Assembly (NCBI RefSeq): GCF_011682235.2 | Contig: NZ_CP076718.1 | Span: forward strand, 3,997,089 to 4,061,088 | Direction of reading: 5' to 3' | Length of the DNA: 64,000 nucleotides | Origin: Rhodocaloribacter litoris | GTDB taxonomy: Bacteria > Bacteroidota > Rhodothermia > Rhodothermales > ISCAR-4553 | Shown here: positions 10,834-18,927 of the stretch, in pieces | How positions within the stretch are numbered: the first letter of the stretch is position 1 | How the letters are laid out: each line of letters starts with the position of its first letter | Made by a program: the position numbers and the translations under genes | The notes under the pieces: model-generated | What the model was told of the DNA's origin: nothing | Seen by the model: the letters and a program-made list of their open reading frames with translations, nothing else | Database searches by the model: none

Positions 10834-11862
10834 TTAGAACTGTTCCAGGAACCGGACATCGTTCTCGTAGAAGAGGCGGATGTCCTTGATGTCATAACGG
10901 AGCATGGCGATGCGTTCGATGCCCATCCCGAAGGCGTACCCGGTGTAGCGCTCGGGGTCGACGTTCACGGCTTCGAGGACGTTGGGATCCACCATGCCGC
11001 AACCGAGGATTTCGAGCCACCGGCCGCCGGCGGGATCCGCCGGGTCGGGCCACCAGATGTCCACCTCGGCACTTGGCTCGGTGAAGGGGAAGAAGCTCGG
11101 GCGGAAGCGCATCTTCACGTCGTCGCCGAAGAGGGCCCGGGCAAAGACGTGAAGGATCTGTTTGAGATCCCCCAGGGTGACGCCTTCGTCCACACACAGG
11201 CCCTCGACCTGGTGAAAGAGGCAGTAGGATTTGTAGGAGATCGACTCGTTGCGGTAGACACGCCCGGGCACGATGACGCGGTAGGGCGGCGGCTGCGACT
11301 CCATGACGCGGATCTGCACAGGAGAGGTATGGGTGCGCAGCAGGATGCCGCCATGGGGCCGGTCCGGGGGTTCCAGGAAGAACGTATCCTGCATGTCCCG
11401 CGCCGGGTGATCCGGGGGGAAGTTGAGCGCTGTGAAGTTGTGCCAGTCGTCCTCGATCTCGGGTCCTTCGGCCACGTCGAAGCCGTAGCTGCCGAAGACC
11501 CGCTTGATGTCTTCGAGCGTCCGGGTGAGCGGGTGGATCGAGCCCGTGAGCGGGCGTCTTCCCGGGAGCGTCAGGTCGATCTCGGGTTTCGGAGTGGTGC
11601 GTGCCGTCCGGAGGCGTGCCTTCGCTTCCTCGATCCGTTCCTCGACGCGGCGCTTGAGCAGGTTGACCTGCCGGCCGAAAGCCTTCCGCTCGTCCGGAGG
11701 GACCGAGGGGATCTGTTTCAACAACTCGGTGATGCGCCCCTGCTTGCGGCTCAGGTAGGCGATCCGGAAGCGGTCCACCGCCTCCTCCGAGTCGAGCGGC
11801 GCGGCCTCGATGGCCTGCCGCAGCGCTTCGAACTGGTCGGGCATGGTGATGTTCTCTGTCAT
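10834..11862 (-). CDS. pheS: Phenylalanine--tRNA ligase alpha subunit
   Basis: The 342-residue catalytic subunit has an N-terminal coiled coil ([25 protein letters not shown]) and class II aminoacyl-tRNA synthetase motifs. Motif 2 is around [17 protein letters not shown], followed by [12 protein letters not shown]; motif 3 is [16 protein letters not shown]. The ATG at 11862 ([10 protein letters not shown]) was chosen because the longer frame upstream would run through the attenuator hairpin; MPDQFEAL six codons later is an alternative. The gene follows rplT after a 177-base leader that holds a Phe-containing small ORF and a terminator-like hairpin, suggesting control by tRNA-Phe charging. Confidence 0.97.
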   Translation of the reverse strand: MTENITMPDQFEALRQAIEAAPLDSEEAVDRFRIAYLSRKQGRITELLKQIPSVPPDERKAFGRQVNLLKRRVEERIEEAKARLRTARTTPKPEIDLTLPGRRPLTGSIHPLTRTLEDIKRVFGSYGFDVAEGPEIEDDWHNFTALNFPPDHPARDMQDTFFLEPPDRPHGGILLRTHTSPVQIRVMESQPPPYRVIVPGRVYRNESISYKSYCLFHQVEGLCVDEGVTLGDLKQILHVFARALFGDDVKMRFRPSFFPFTEPSAEVDIWWPDPADPAGGRWLEILGCGMVDPNVLEAVNVDPERYTGYAFGMGIERIAMLRYDIKDIRLFYENDVRFLEQF

Positions 11863-11901
11863 GGAGTCCCTTCGATGGTGCGTTGCCGGGCCGGGGCGAA
11901 C

Positions 11902-11938
11902 AAAAAAATCCCGCCGGGCCTGTGAAACAGGGGCGGGA
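11902..11938 (-). terminator. Attenuator-type intrinsic terminator in the pheST leader
   Basis: On the minus strand TCCCGCC (11938-11932) pairs with GGCGGGA (11915-11909). An inner CCTG/CAGG stem lies between them, and seven T follow (11908-11902). It lies 48 bases after the leader peptide stop and 39 bases before pheS. A second perfect hairpin, GTGCGCC/GGCGCAC (11944-11960), stands just before it and could act as a pause or antiterminator element. Confidence 0.8.
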
Positions 11939-11986
11939 CGAGGGTGCGCCCGGGGCGCACGAACAGGGCCGGCCGGCACCGCCTGT

Positions 11987-12043
11987 CTACAGACCGAGCA
12001 GGAGCGAGCCGGTGAAAAATCGGTGGAGCGGGGAGGGGGTCAT
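11987..12043 (-). CDS. Putative Phe leader peptide of the pheST attenuator (PheM-like)
   Basis: The 18-codon frame [18 protein letters not shown] has two adjacent Phe codons (TTT TTC). Its ATG overlaps the rplT stop codon in an ATGA arrangement (12040-12043), which would couple its translation to rplT. A terminator-like hairpin with a T7 tract follows 48 bases later, before pheS. In E. coli the order rplT-pheM-pheST has the same plan, with a Phe-rich leader peptide controlling attenuation. Here only two Phe codons are present instead of five, so the role is inferred from position and architecture, not homology. Confidence 0.55.
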   Translation of the reverse strand: MTPSPLHRFFTGSLLLGL

Positions 12044-12387
12044 GACCGGACTTCCTCGACGACGCGGGTGAAAGCCTTCGGATCGTGCACGGCCAGGTCC
12101 GCCAGCACCTTCCGGTTCAGCCGGACGTCGGCCTTGCGCAGGGCTCCCATCAGCTTCGAGTATGTGGTGCCGTTGAGGCGGGCGGCCGCGTTGATGCGCG
12201 TGATCCACAGGCGGCGAAACTGGCGCTTGCGCTGGCGACGATCCCGGTACTGGTATTGCAATGCCTTCTCGACCGCGTGCTTGGCGACCGTGTAGATCTT
12301 GCTCCGGCGACCCCAGTAGCCTTTGGCCATCTGCAGGATCTTCTTGCGGCGCCGGCGCGAGGCGACGTTGTTCGTTGCGCGTGGCAT
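12040..12387 (-). CDS. rplT: 50S ribosomal protein L20
   Basis: The 115-residue basic protein shows the L20 consensus: the start [19 protein letters not shown], then [22 protein letters not shown], the block from [20 protein letters not shown] onward, and [24 protein letters not shown]. It binds 23S rRNA early in 50S assembly. In many bacteria L20 also represses its own operon. The infC-rpmI-rplT order is conserved here. Its stop codon overlaps the start of the Phe leader peptide. Confidence 0.98.
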   Translation of the reverse strand: MPRATNNVASRRRRKKILQMAKGYWGRRSKIYTVAKHAVEKALQYQYRDRRQRKRQFRRLWITRINAAARLNGTTYSKLMGALRKADVRLNRKVLADLAVHDPKAFTRVVEEVRS

Positions 12388-12486
12388 GGTTCTCCTAAAG
12401 CTTGCGGGTTCTCCTGGGGATGCGTGTCCCGTGCCCGGTGTGGCACGAAACGCGGGGGCGCGTCCGGGTGCGCCGGCTGCGACGCC

Positions 12487-12681
12487 TCAGCGCCCGAGCA
12501 GGCGCTTCATGCGCGCCTCGTCGGTCGCGTCGACCAGCGTGCTCGTGCGCAGGTTACGCTTGCGCTTGGGCGACTTCTTCGTCAGAATGTGGCTGTGGTA
12601 AGCCTTCTTGCGGCGCAGGCGGCCCGAAGCGGTCTGCTTGAACCGCTTCTTCGCACCGCTGTTGGTTTTCATCTTGGGCAT
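12487..12681 (-). CDS. rpmI: 50S ribosomal protein L35
   Basis: The 64-residue basic protein has the L35 signature [20 protein letters not shown] and [22 protein letters not shown]. The start at 12681 gives the family length; upstream in-frame codons are not conserved-looking. It lies between infC and rplT, as in most bacteria. Confidence 0.98.
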   Translation of the reverse strand: MPKMKTNSGAKKRFKQTASGRLRRKKAYHSHILTKKSPKRKRNLRTSTLVDATDEARMKRLLGR

Positions 12682-12896
12682 ATCGACACCTCTGGTCCAA
12701 CGTATGCGCCCGGCGGGCGAGGTCGTGCTCAAACCATGTGAAAAGAGCGGTGTTCCAGGTCCGGAGCCCCGCTCTCACAGGAAGTTATGAGCCTTGAAAA
12801 CTACGGTTTTTGAACCGCGCGTGCAACACACCTCTCCCCCTGCCCCGGCCGGCGGGAGGGAATTTCCCATGAAGCCGGCATCCCGAACCGGTGGCC

Positions 12897-13445
12897 TCAC
12901 GTTTTCTTCTTGTGCGGCGCCAGGATCGTCGTCATCCGGCGACCCTCCATCCGGGGGGGCTGGTCGATCTTGGCCAGGTCGGACAACTCCTCGATGAAGC
13001 GCCGGAGCAGGTCCATCCCGTGGTCCTTGTAGATGATGTTCCGGCCCCGGAACTGAACATAGGCGCGCACCTTGTTCCCGCTTTCGAGGAAGTTCCGGGC
13101 GTGCTTGGTCTTGAACTCGAAGTCGTGCGTGTCGGTGTGCGGGCCGAAACGAATCTCCTTCATCTCGACCGTCTGCGACTTCTTCCGCTGCTCCTTCTCT
13201 TTCTTCTGCTGCTCGTACCGGTACTTCCCGTAGTCGATGATCTTGCAGACCGGCGGGTCGGCACTCGGTGCGATCTCGACCAGGTCGAGTTCCTGCTCGC
13301 GGGCCATGCGCAGCGCGTCTTCGAGGTCGTAGATGCCGTGGTTGCCCTGGGGATCGACCACGCGCACCCGGGGGGCCCGGATCTGTTCGTTGATGCGTAC
13401 TCGTTTCGTAGCGATGGTTCTCTGGCGGTTTGGTGGAACGGACAC
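12897..13445 (-). CDS. infC: Translation initiation factor IF-3
   Basis: IF-3 keeps the 30S subunit free and checks initiator tRNA and start codon pairing. The N-domain (RVRINEQIRAPRVRVVDPQG) and C-domain (KEIRFGPHTDTHDFEFKTKH, GNKVRAYVQFRGR) are complete. The annotated frame starts with GTG at 13445, giving 182 residues. Ten codons later an ATC at 13415, preceded by CAGAGAACC, would give MATKRVRINEQIRAP, closer to the usual IF-3 N-terminus. Because infC often uses a non-canonical start that IF-3 itself discriminates against, the ATC is a serious alternative. It is the first gene of infC-rpmI-rplT. Confidence 0.95.
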   Translation of the reverse strand: MSVPPNRQRTIATKRVRINEQIRAPRVRVVDPQGNHGIYDLEDALRMAREQELDLVEIAPSADPPVCKIIDYGKYRYEQQKKEKEQRKKSQTVEMKEIRFGPHTDTHDFEFKTKHARNFLESGNKVRAYVQFRGRNIIYKDHGMDLLRRFIEELSDLAKIDQPPRMEGRRMTTILAPHKKKT

Positions 13446-13514
13446 GGCGAGGGCAGGGGGCCGCTCGCCGGCGGAAAATTAAAGCAAAAAAACAGAGGAT
13501 ACCTACCGTTCGGG

Positions 13515-13552
13515 CCGAAACCGCCGGTGTTTTCTGGAAACCGGCGTTTCGG
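13515..13552 (-). terminator. Hairpin between the carboxyltransferase gene and infC
   Basis: CCGAAACCGCCGGT (13515-13528) and ACCGGCGTTTCGG (13540-13552) form a 13-bp stem with one bulged C. On the minus strand it follows the carboxyltransferase stop by 46 bases. T-rich sequence (a run of 7 T) begins only about 20 bases further, so it may be a terminator or part of the infC leader. Confidence 0.5.
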
Positions 13553-13598
13553 TAAAGAAACGTGACGCCGGAGGCCGGTCGGAGGTTTCCCGCGGGGT

Positions 13599-15299
13599 TC
13601 AGGTCTGGATGACGCCCACGTTGAAGCGTAGCCGTTCGGGGTTGTGGTCGGCCATCTCGATGCCCCGGCTGATCCAGCGGCGTGTGTCGACCGGGTCGAT
13701 GATCTCGTCCACCCAGAGCCGGGCGGCGGCGTAGCGCGGCTGCATGTGTTCCTCGTAGCGGGCTTCGATGGCGCGCAGCAGGGCCTGCTGCTCTTCTTCG
13801 GAGGGTTCCTTGCCCTGGCGTTTGAGCTTGGCGATCTGGATCTGGAGCAGGGTCCGGGCGGCCTGTTGCCCGCCCATGACGGAGATGCGGGCGGTCGGCC
13901 AGGCCAGCATCAGGCGCGGGTCGTAGGCCCGGCCGCACATGGCGTAGTTGCCCGCCCCGAACGAGTTGCCCACCACGATGGTGAACTTGGGCACAACCGA
14001 GTTGGCCACGGCGTTGACCATTTTGGCGCCGTCCTTGATGATGCCGCCGTGCTCGGCCCGGGTGCCCACCATGAAGCCGGTTACGTCCTGCAGGAACACC
14101 AGCGGGATGTACTTCTGGTTGCAGTTCATGATGAAGCGGGCGGCTTTGTCCGCGGCATCCGAATAGATGACGCCGCCGGCCTGCAGCTCGTCCGTGTGGG
14201 CCTTTTTGCCCATGCGGGCGCGGGTCATCTTACGCTGGTTGGCCACGATGCCCACGCTCCACCCGTCGATGCGGGCATAGCCGGTGATGAGGGACTTGCC
14301 GTAGCCCGCCTTGTACTCGGTCCAGCTTCCGGCGTCGACGAGGCGGGCCAGGATGTCGTACATGTCGTAGGGCAGATGGGGCTCGGGGGGCATGAGGCCG
14401 TAGATCTCGTGCGGGTCGTAGGCGGGTTCGGCCGGGGTGGTGCGGTTGAAGCCGAAGCGCGGGCGGGGTCCGAGCTTGTCCACCAGGTCGCGGATCGTCG
14501 CCAGGCAGGTCGCGTCGTCCGGCATCTGGTAGTCGGTTACGCCGGAGATCTGGGAGTGCGTCTGGGCGCCGCCGAGGGTCTGAATGTCCACGTCTTCGCC
14601 GATGGCCGCCTTTACCAGGAAGGGGCCGGCGAGGAAGACCGAGCCGGTTCCCTCGACGATGAGGGCCTCGTCGCTCATGATGGGCAGGTAGGCCCCGCCG
14701 GCCACACAGCTCCCCATGATGGCGGCGATCTGCGGGATCCCCCGGCTCGAGAGCACGGCGTTGTTGCGGAAGATGCGCCCGAAATGCTCCTTGTCGGGAA
14801 AGATCTCGTCCTGCATGGGCAGGAAGACGCCGGCCGAGTCGACCAGGTAGATGATGGGCAGGTGGTTCTCGAGGGCGATCTCCTGGGCCCGCAGGTTCTT
14901 TTTGGCCGTGATCGGAAACCAGGCGCCGGCTTTGACGGTGGCGTCGTTGGCCACGATCATGCACAGCCGCCCGCAGACGTGTCCCAGGCCCATGACGGTG
15001 CCGCCGGCCGGGCATCCGCCTTCCTCCTCATACAGGCCGTCGCCGGCGAAGAGGCCCAGCTCCATGAAGTCGTCGGGGTCGTCGACGAGGGCGGCAATCC
15101 GCTCGCGGGCGGTCATCTTGCCCCGCCGGTGCTCCCGCTCGATGCGTTTCGGGCCGCCACCCAGGCGGATGCGCCCGGCGGCCTGCCGGAGCTCGTCGAG
15201 CAGGGCCCGGTAGCGGGCGGCACGTTCCTGAAAGGCGGGCTGGTCCGTGGGCGCCGGGGCGCCGAGGGAAGCAGAGACGGGCACGGCGGTCATGAACAC
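13599..15299 (-). CDS. Acyl-CoA carboxylase carboxyltransferase (beta) subunit
   Basis: The 566-residue protein has the two crotonase-like halves of biotin-dependent carboxyltransferases. These enzymes pass carboxyl groups from carboxybiotin to an acyl-CoA. Visible signatures are REHRRGKMTARERIAALVDD at the N-terminus and IMGSCVAGGAYLPIMSDE, an acyl-CoA oxyanion loop. In the second half are TGFMVGTRAEHGGIIKDGAKM at 410-430, NSFGAGNYAMCGRAYDP and WPTARISVMGGQQAARTL. The RIFRNNAVLS and DPHEIYGL blocks resemble the methylcrotonyl-CoA or propionyl-CoA carboxylase beta subunits; substrate cannot be fixed from sequence. No biotin carboxylase or carrier gene lies in the window. Confidence 0.9.
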   Translation of the reverse strand: MFMTAVPVSASLGAPAPTDQPAFQERAARYRALLDELRQAAGRIRLGGGPKRIEREHRRGKMTARERIAALVDDPDDFMELGLFAGDGLYEEEGGCPAGGTVMGLGHVCGRLCMIVANDATVKAGAWFPITAKKNLRAQEIALENHLPIIYLVDSAGVFLPMQDEIFPDKEHFGRIFRNNAVLSSRGIPQIAAIMGSCVAGGAYLPIMSDEALIVEGTGSVFLAGPFLVKAAIGEDVDIQTLGGAQTHSQISGVTDYQMPDDATCLATIRDLVDKLGPRPRFGFNRTTPAEPAYDPHEIYGLMPPEPHLPYDMYDILARLVDAGSWTEYKAGYGKSLITGYARIDGWSVGIVANQRKMTRARMGKKAHTDELQAGGVIYSDAADKAARFIMNCNQKYIPLVFLQDVTGFMVGTRAEHGGIIKDGAKMVNAVANSVVPKFTIVVGNSFGAGNYAMCGRAYDPRLMLAWPTARISVMGGQQAARTLLQIQIAKLKRQGKEPSEEEQQALLRAIEARYEEHMQPRYAAARLWVDEIIDPVDTRRWISRGIEMADHNPERLRFNVGVIQT

Positions 15300-15371
15300 A
15301 GGGGGACGATGACGAGGGCGGAATGGAAAGCCGCCGGAAGACGGGGGCCCAAGTTAGCTTGCAGAGCAGCC

Positions 15372-15402
15372 AAAAAAAAGCCCGGCCGGCGTGGTCCGGG
15401 CT
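15372..15402 (-). terminator. Intrinsic terminator after the CsbD-like gene
   Basis: On the minus strand AGCCCGG (15402-15396) pairs with CCGGGCT (15385-15379), followed by a run of T (complement of the A-run 15372-15379). It is 48 bases after the stop of the CsbD-like gene. Confidence 0.85.
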
Positions 15403-15449
15403 GGGGGGTACTCCATCGAGGGGGATCGGGGCGGGAGGGGCAGGGACCC

Positions 15450-15644
15450 TTACAGGAATGCGGAGATCTTCTGGATGATTTCCGAACGGGGTTCGCCCGT
15501 CTTTTCGTGGATGAGGTTCACCATTTTATTCAGGTTCCCGCGCGCCTTCTTCATCTCCTTGTCGCCGAACTCGTGCTCGCTCCAGATCGACTGGATCTGG
15601 GACTTGACACGCCGCCAGCTTTCGTTCATGGACTCGGTCGCCAT
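15450..15644 (-). CDS. Small CsbD-like stress-response protein
   Basis: The 64-residue charged protein has the CsbD pattern of an aromatic-basic start and terminal helix: SWRRVKSQIQSIW, then KKARGNLNKMVNLIHEKTGEPRSEI. CsbD proteins are abundant small proteins of unknown biochemical role, induced in general stress. The start at 15644 is set by an ideal GGAGG (15650-15654 complement) six bases upstream; a TTG-started extension is less likely. It is monocistronic, has its own terminator, and a 14-bp palindrome lies 38 bases upstream. Confidence 0.75.
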   Translation of the reverse strand: MATESMNESWRRVKSQIQSIWSEHEFGDKEMKKARGNLNKMVNLIHEKTGEPRSEIIQKISAFL

Positions 15645-15681
15645 ATTACCTCCGTGATAGGGTCCAGGGAAGACTACGATC

Positions 15682-15695
15682 TTGTCTAGAGACAA
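15682..15695. promoter_or_regulatory. Palindrome TTGTCTAGAGACAA upstream of the CsbD-like gene
   Basis: TTGTCT and AGACAA form a perfect 6-bp inverted repeat with a 2-base centre. It is 37 bases upstream of the start codon, in or near the expected promoter. It has the size of an operator for a dimeric regulator. No matching site was noticed elsewhere in the window. Confidence 0.45.
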
Positions 15696-15810
15696 CGAGA
15701 GGCCCCGGCGGGTTTCATTTTAACTGAAACTTCGTTATTTAGCCGGGTTCAATTCGAACCGTCGTGCGTATATCGCCGCTTTTCTCTTTTCCGCAAAAAG
15801 GAGGCGGCGT

Positions 15811-16278
15811 TCAGAGGGCGATCTGGAAATATCCGGGCCAGAGCATCAGGATGAGCACGACGAGCCACAGGAGATGACCGAGGCCGGTGCCCATCGAGAG
15901 CTTTTTCTGGTGCCGGGTGAAGGCCTCGCCATCTTCGCGGGCTACGGCGCCGAGCAGCCCGCGGGCGGCGGGCTGTACCAGGAAGGTGTGCAGCAGCAGC
16001 AGCACGACGAGGAGCAGCAGGCTGGTGTGGTAGACCGGCCCGTAGACGCGGAAACCGCCGCCGGCGAAAAAGGCCCCCAGGGCAAACAGCAAGGTGAGGA
16101 CCAGGAACAGCCGGAGCTGCCGCACGGTGCGTAGCAGGTCTTCGGCGGCCGTATGACCGGGTTCCCCACCCAGGCGGACGACCAGCCGGGCCTGGGCGTT
16201 CAGGCGCAACCCCAGCCCGAACCAGGCCGCCGCGGCGACGATGTGCAGGAGGACGAAGAGCGACTTGAGGAGCAGCAT
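15811..16278 (-). CDS. Small integral membrane protein (four helices)
   Basis: The 155-residue protein has about four hydrophobic segments: residues about 4-24, 55-72, 80-102 and 132-152. His appears near the first helix (LLHIVAAAAWFGLGL), a layout reminiscent of DUF2269/CopD-like membrane proteins. A short polar loop, AREDGEAFTRHQKKLSMGTG, precedes the last helix. No catalytic motif is evident. It stands alone between the CsbD-like gene and the hypothetical gene at 16384. Function unknown. Confidence 0.75.
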   Translation of the reverse strand: MLLLKSLFVLLHIVAAAAWFGLGLRLNAQARLVVRLGGEPGHTAAEDLLRTVRQLRLFLVLTLLFALGAFFAGGGFRVYGPVYHTSLLLLVVLLLLHTFLVQPAARGLLGAVAREDGEAFTRHQKKLSMGTGLGHLLWLVVLILMLWPGYFQIAL

Positions 16279-16383
16279 ACCGGTCCCGGGTTGAACGAGA
16301 GAAACACCCTGAAGATAGGGGTTTCCGGGTAAAACGGAGAAGCCTGCATGACTTCTTAACAGCCTGCCCCGCCGGGGTGTGGG

Positions 16384-17112
16384 TCAGGCCTTGCCGCCCG
16401 GCTCGAACAGGTGGCGAATCAGCTTACGCTTCGCCACGGGCAACAGCGTCGGCTCGTAGGGAAAGTCCAGGGTGCTCTCGACAAAGAACGTCGCCGGGTT
16501 GGGCAGATCCGGCCGCTCGGCCAGCAGCGCCAGTTTGATTCCCTGCGGGGCCGGCTCGATGCCGGCCAGGTCGATCGTCTTGACGTGGGTGGTGCGCAGG
16601 CTCCGGTAGCGCTCGTCGGCCTGCGTGAAGATGGACAGGTTGTATTGCAGGATGTGCAGGCGCCGCGCCGGTCGATCCGGCACGATCACATAGCCCTCCT
16701 CGACGTAGGACGGCACCAGCCCCACCTCCTCCAGGTGCAGGTTTTCCTCGACGAACTCGAAGATGGTGCGTCCCTCCTCGATGGCATCCTGGATCAGGGG
16801 CAGGGCCCACGTGATCAGGTCCTCGACGAGGGCCAGGTGGCCCCGTTCCGCATCGGGGCGCTCATAGATGAGCCGCCGGGTCTCCAGGTCGATCCCTTTG
16901 ATCTCGCCCGGGAGCGCCTGCCGGAGATCATCCAGCCGCCCCTGTACCGTCTGCAGGGTCTGGTACAGGTGGATCAGATCGCCCAGGTACGGATAAATGA
17001 TGTTGCGCGAGAAGGCCTGCCGGATCCGCTTCAACTGCCCCAGGATCCGGTATTGCGCCTGTTCGAAATCAGAACCGGCACTCAGAAACTGCTCGAGGCT
17101 GAGTCCTGTCAT
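16384..17112 (-). CDS. Conserved-looking hypothetical protein
   Basis: The 242-residue soluble protein is mostly helical in its first 130 residues, with a leucine-rich stretch around IIYPYLGDLIHLYQTLQTVQ. It then becomes beta-rich (YVEEGYVIVPD, LHILQYNLSIF, THVKTIDLAGIEP), ending FEPGGKA. Codon usage matches neighbours and the frame is intact, so it is a real gene. No known domain is recognised. The middle acidic helix (LIQDAIEEGRTIFEFVEENLHLEEVGLVPSYVEEG, 106-140) suggests a scaffold or regulatory role, but this is a guess. Confidence 0.75.
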   Translation of the reverse strand: MTGLSLEQFLSAGSDFEQAQYRILGQLKRIRQAFSRNIIYPYLGDLIHLYQTLQTVQGRLDDLRQALPGEIKGIDLETRRLIYERPDAERGHLALVEDLITWALPLIQDAIEEGRTIFEFVEENLHLEEVGLVPSYVEEGYVIVPDRPARRLHILQYNLSIFTQADERYRSLRTTHVKTIDLAGIEPAPQGIKLALLAERPDLPNPATFFVESTLDFPYEPTLLPVAKRKLIRHLFEPGGKA

Positions 17113-17392
17113 GGCACGTCGTGTTTGGCCGGGGTTGGATGCGGGAAGATCAACGCCGGGAAAGCATCCGGGTTCTGCTTCATCCCGCTGGAAAGCCTGT
17201 TTTTAAGTGTATCGGACGGATCCCCAGCGGCTGAAGGAAGGGCAGAAGGTGGGGAGCGACGGGGCCGAAAAAATTTTGCGGGCCGCCGCGGGAACCGGCA
17301 GTCCGGCAACGGGCTTTATCGCTTCCGTTTTCGGGGCCGGTCGCCCCGTCACGTTTCCCGTGTTCGAGTTCCTTCGGTGGAGCAGGAGGCGT

Positions 17393-18034
17393 ATGCAGGC
17401 AGGCGAAGTGCAGGTGGGCACGGTGGAGGCCGGGGCCGTGTGCGAGGCCGTCGTGCAGGAGCTGGTCGTGCAGGGCTGGTCCGTGCGGAACGACGTCGTG
17501 CCGGCGGAGGTCGTGGGCGGGCTGATCCGGACGGCGCAGGCGGCCTGGGAAGCAGGCGACTACCACCGGGCCGGCGTGGGGCAGGGGGCGGAGCGTGCGG
17601 TGCGCCCCGAGGTCCGCAGCGACCGCATCCTCTGGCTGGATCCCGCCGCGTTGCCGCCGGCCGTCGTCCCCTACTGGGACATCATCACACGGCTGCGCGA
17701 CTACGTCAACCGCACGCTCTACCTGGGCCTGCGCGACTTCGAGGCGCATTTTGCCGTCTATCCGCCCGGTTCGTTCTACAAGAAGCATCTCGACCAGTTC
17801 GCCGCCACGCGGCATCGTATGCTCACCTGCCTGCTGTACCTGAATGTGGGCTGGCGCCCGGAGGAGGCGGGCCAGCTGCGCCTGTATCCGGAGGCCGGCG
17901 CCCCGGTCGACGTGTGGCCCGAGGCGGGTACGTTCGTCTGTTTCCGGAGCGACACGATCTATCACGAGGTGTTGCCTACCCGGCGCGAGCGGCTGAGCCT
18001 GACCGGCTGGTTGCGTCGCCCGTCGGTCTTTTGA
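17393..18034 (+). CDS. 2-oxoglutarate/Fe(II)-dependent oxygenase (prolyl-hydroxylase-like)
   Basis: The 213-residue protein fits the SM-20/EGL-9-like branch of 2OG-Fe(II) dioxygenases. The metal facial triad is visible as HLD (KKHLDQFAATRHR) and the distal His in SDTIYHEVLPT. The 2-oxoglutarate-binding Arg follows in RRERLSLTGWLRR. The central strands FAVYPPGSFYKK and CLLYLNVGW fit the double-stranded beta helix. The start at 17393 is supported by AGGAGG six bases upstream; longer frames read into noncoding sequence. The substrate, possibly a prolyl residue in a translation protein, is unknown. It converges with the MBL gene 12 bases away. Confidence 0.85.
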   Translation: MQAGEVQVGTVEAGAVCEAVVQELVVQGWSVRNDVVPAEVVGGLIRTAQAAWEAGDYHRAGVGQGAERAVRPEVRSDRILWLDPAALPPAVVPYWDIITRLRDYVNRTLYLGLRDFEAHFAVYPPGSFYKKHLDQFAATRHRMLTCLLYLNVGWRPEEAGQLRLYPEAGAPVDVWPEAGTFVCFRSDTIYHEVLPTRRERLSLTGWLRRPSVF

Positions 18035-18046
18035 AGGCCGGGCCGG

Positions 18047-18790
18047 CTAAAACGCGCGTGTATCCAGCTCTTCGGCCAGCTCCGTGCGGGCGAAGTGCCG
18101 GCGGGCGTCGGTGAGGTCGGCGTCGGAGAGGCCCGGCGGCAGGTGGGTCAGCAGCAGGCGTTCCACCCCGGCCCGGGCGGCGATGCGGGCGGCGTCTACG
18201 GGGCTGGTATGGCCGTAGCCCGGCCCGTTGGCCTCGTGCACGAGCAGGTTGGCTCCCCGGGCCAGCCGGGCGATGCTCTCGCACGGCTCGGTGTCGCCCG
18301 AGTAGACGACGGCCCCGCCGCTGGCCTTGCTCTCGACGCGCACGCCGGTGACGGGGACCGTATGCACGCCCGGTGAGGCCGTCACACGCCAGGCGGCGTC
18401 CTCGAAGACGGGGGCTCCCTCGGCCAGGTCGATCTCACGCCAGAGCAGCTCCGGAATGTCCCAGTGCCCGATGTTGAAGGCGGAAAGGCACCGCCAGGCC
18501 TGTTCGAGGGCCGGGGCAATCCCGTAGACCGGCAGGGGCGCCTTACGTCCGGAAAGCCAGATCTTTTCGATGAAGAGCGGGAAGCCGCTGACGTGATCCG
18601 GGTGTTCGTGCGTGATGAAAAGGCCGGAGAGGGTATTCAGGTCGAGGCCGGCAGCCAGCATCCGCTGTACGACGTCGCCGCCGCAATCGATGACGAACGT
18701 AGAGGCGCCGTCGGAGAAGGCCAGCATGGTGGTATGCCGGTGCGGGTCGGTGAGCGCCGCACCGGTCCCGAGCAGGTGAAGCGTGGGCAT
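18047..18790 (-). CDS. MBL-fold metal-dependent hydrolase (RNase Z-like)
   Basis: The 247-residue protein shows metallo-beta-lactamase fold motifs: LHLLGTGAALTDPHRHTT, VIDCGGDVVQRML, FITHEHPDHVSGFPLF (the HxHxDH zinc motif), YSGDTEPCESI, LVHEANG and LLLTHLPPG. The layout resembles RNase Z and arylsulfatase-like members. The flexible-arm exosite of true RNase Z is not obvious, so the substrate is undecided. The start at 18790 (MPTLHLLG) is preferred to an ATG 13 codons upstream because the fold begins immediately after it. Confidence 0.85.
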   Translation of the reverse strand: MPTLHLLGTGAALTDPHRHTTMLAFSDGASTFVIDCGGDVVQRMLAAGLDLNTLSGLFITHEHPDHVSGFPLFIEKIWLSGRKAPLPVYGIAPALEQAWRCLSAFNIGHWDIPELLWREIDLAEGAPVFEDAAWRVTASPGVHTVPVTGVRVESKASGGAVVYSGDTEPCESIARLARGANLLVHEANGPGYGHTSPVDAARIAARAGVERLLLTHLPPGLSDADLTDARRHFARTELAEELDTRAF

Positions 18791-18927
18791 GAAAACGGTG
18801 GTGTACCAGGTCGGAGCATGCGGGGACACGGCGGGGCGGTGCAGGGCAGAACGGTGAAAGCCCGTGTCCCCATCCGTCTATGCCGCAGGGCCACGCGCAA
18901 AATCTACACAAGCGCGTGGAGATGTGC

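Noticed and set aside
11863..12040. T-box leader of pheS
   Set aside because: The T-box sequence AGGGTGGNACCGCG and its specifier stem are absent; the leader peptide plus hairpin fits attenuation better.
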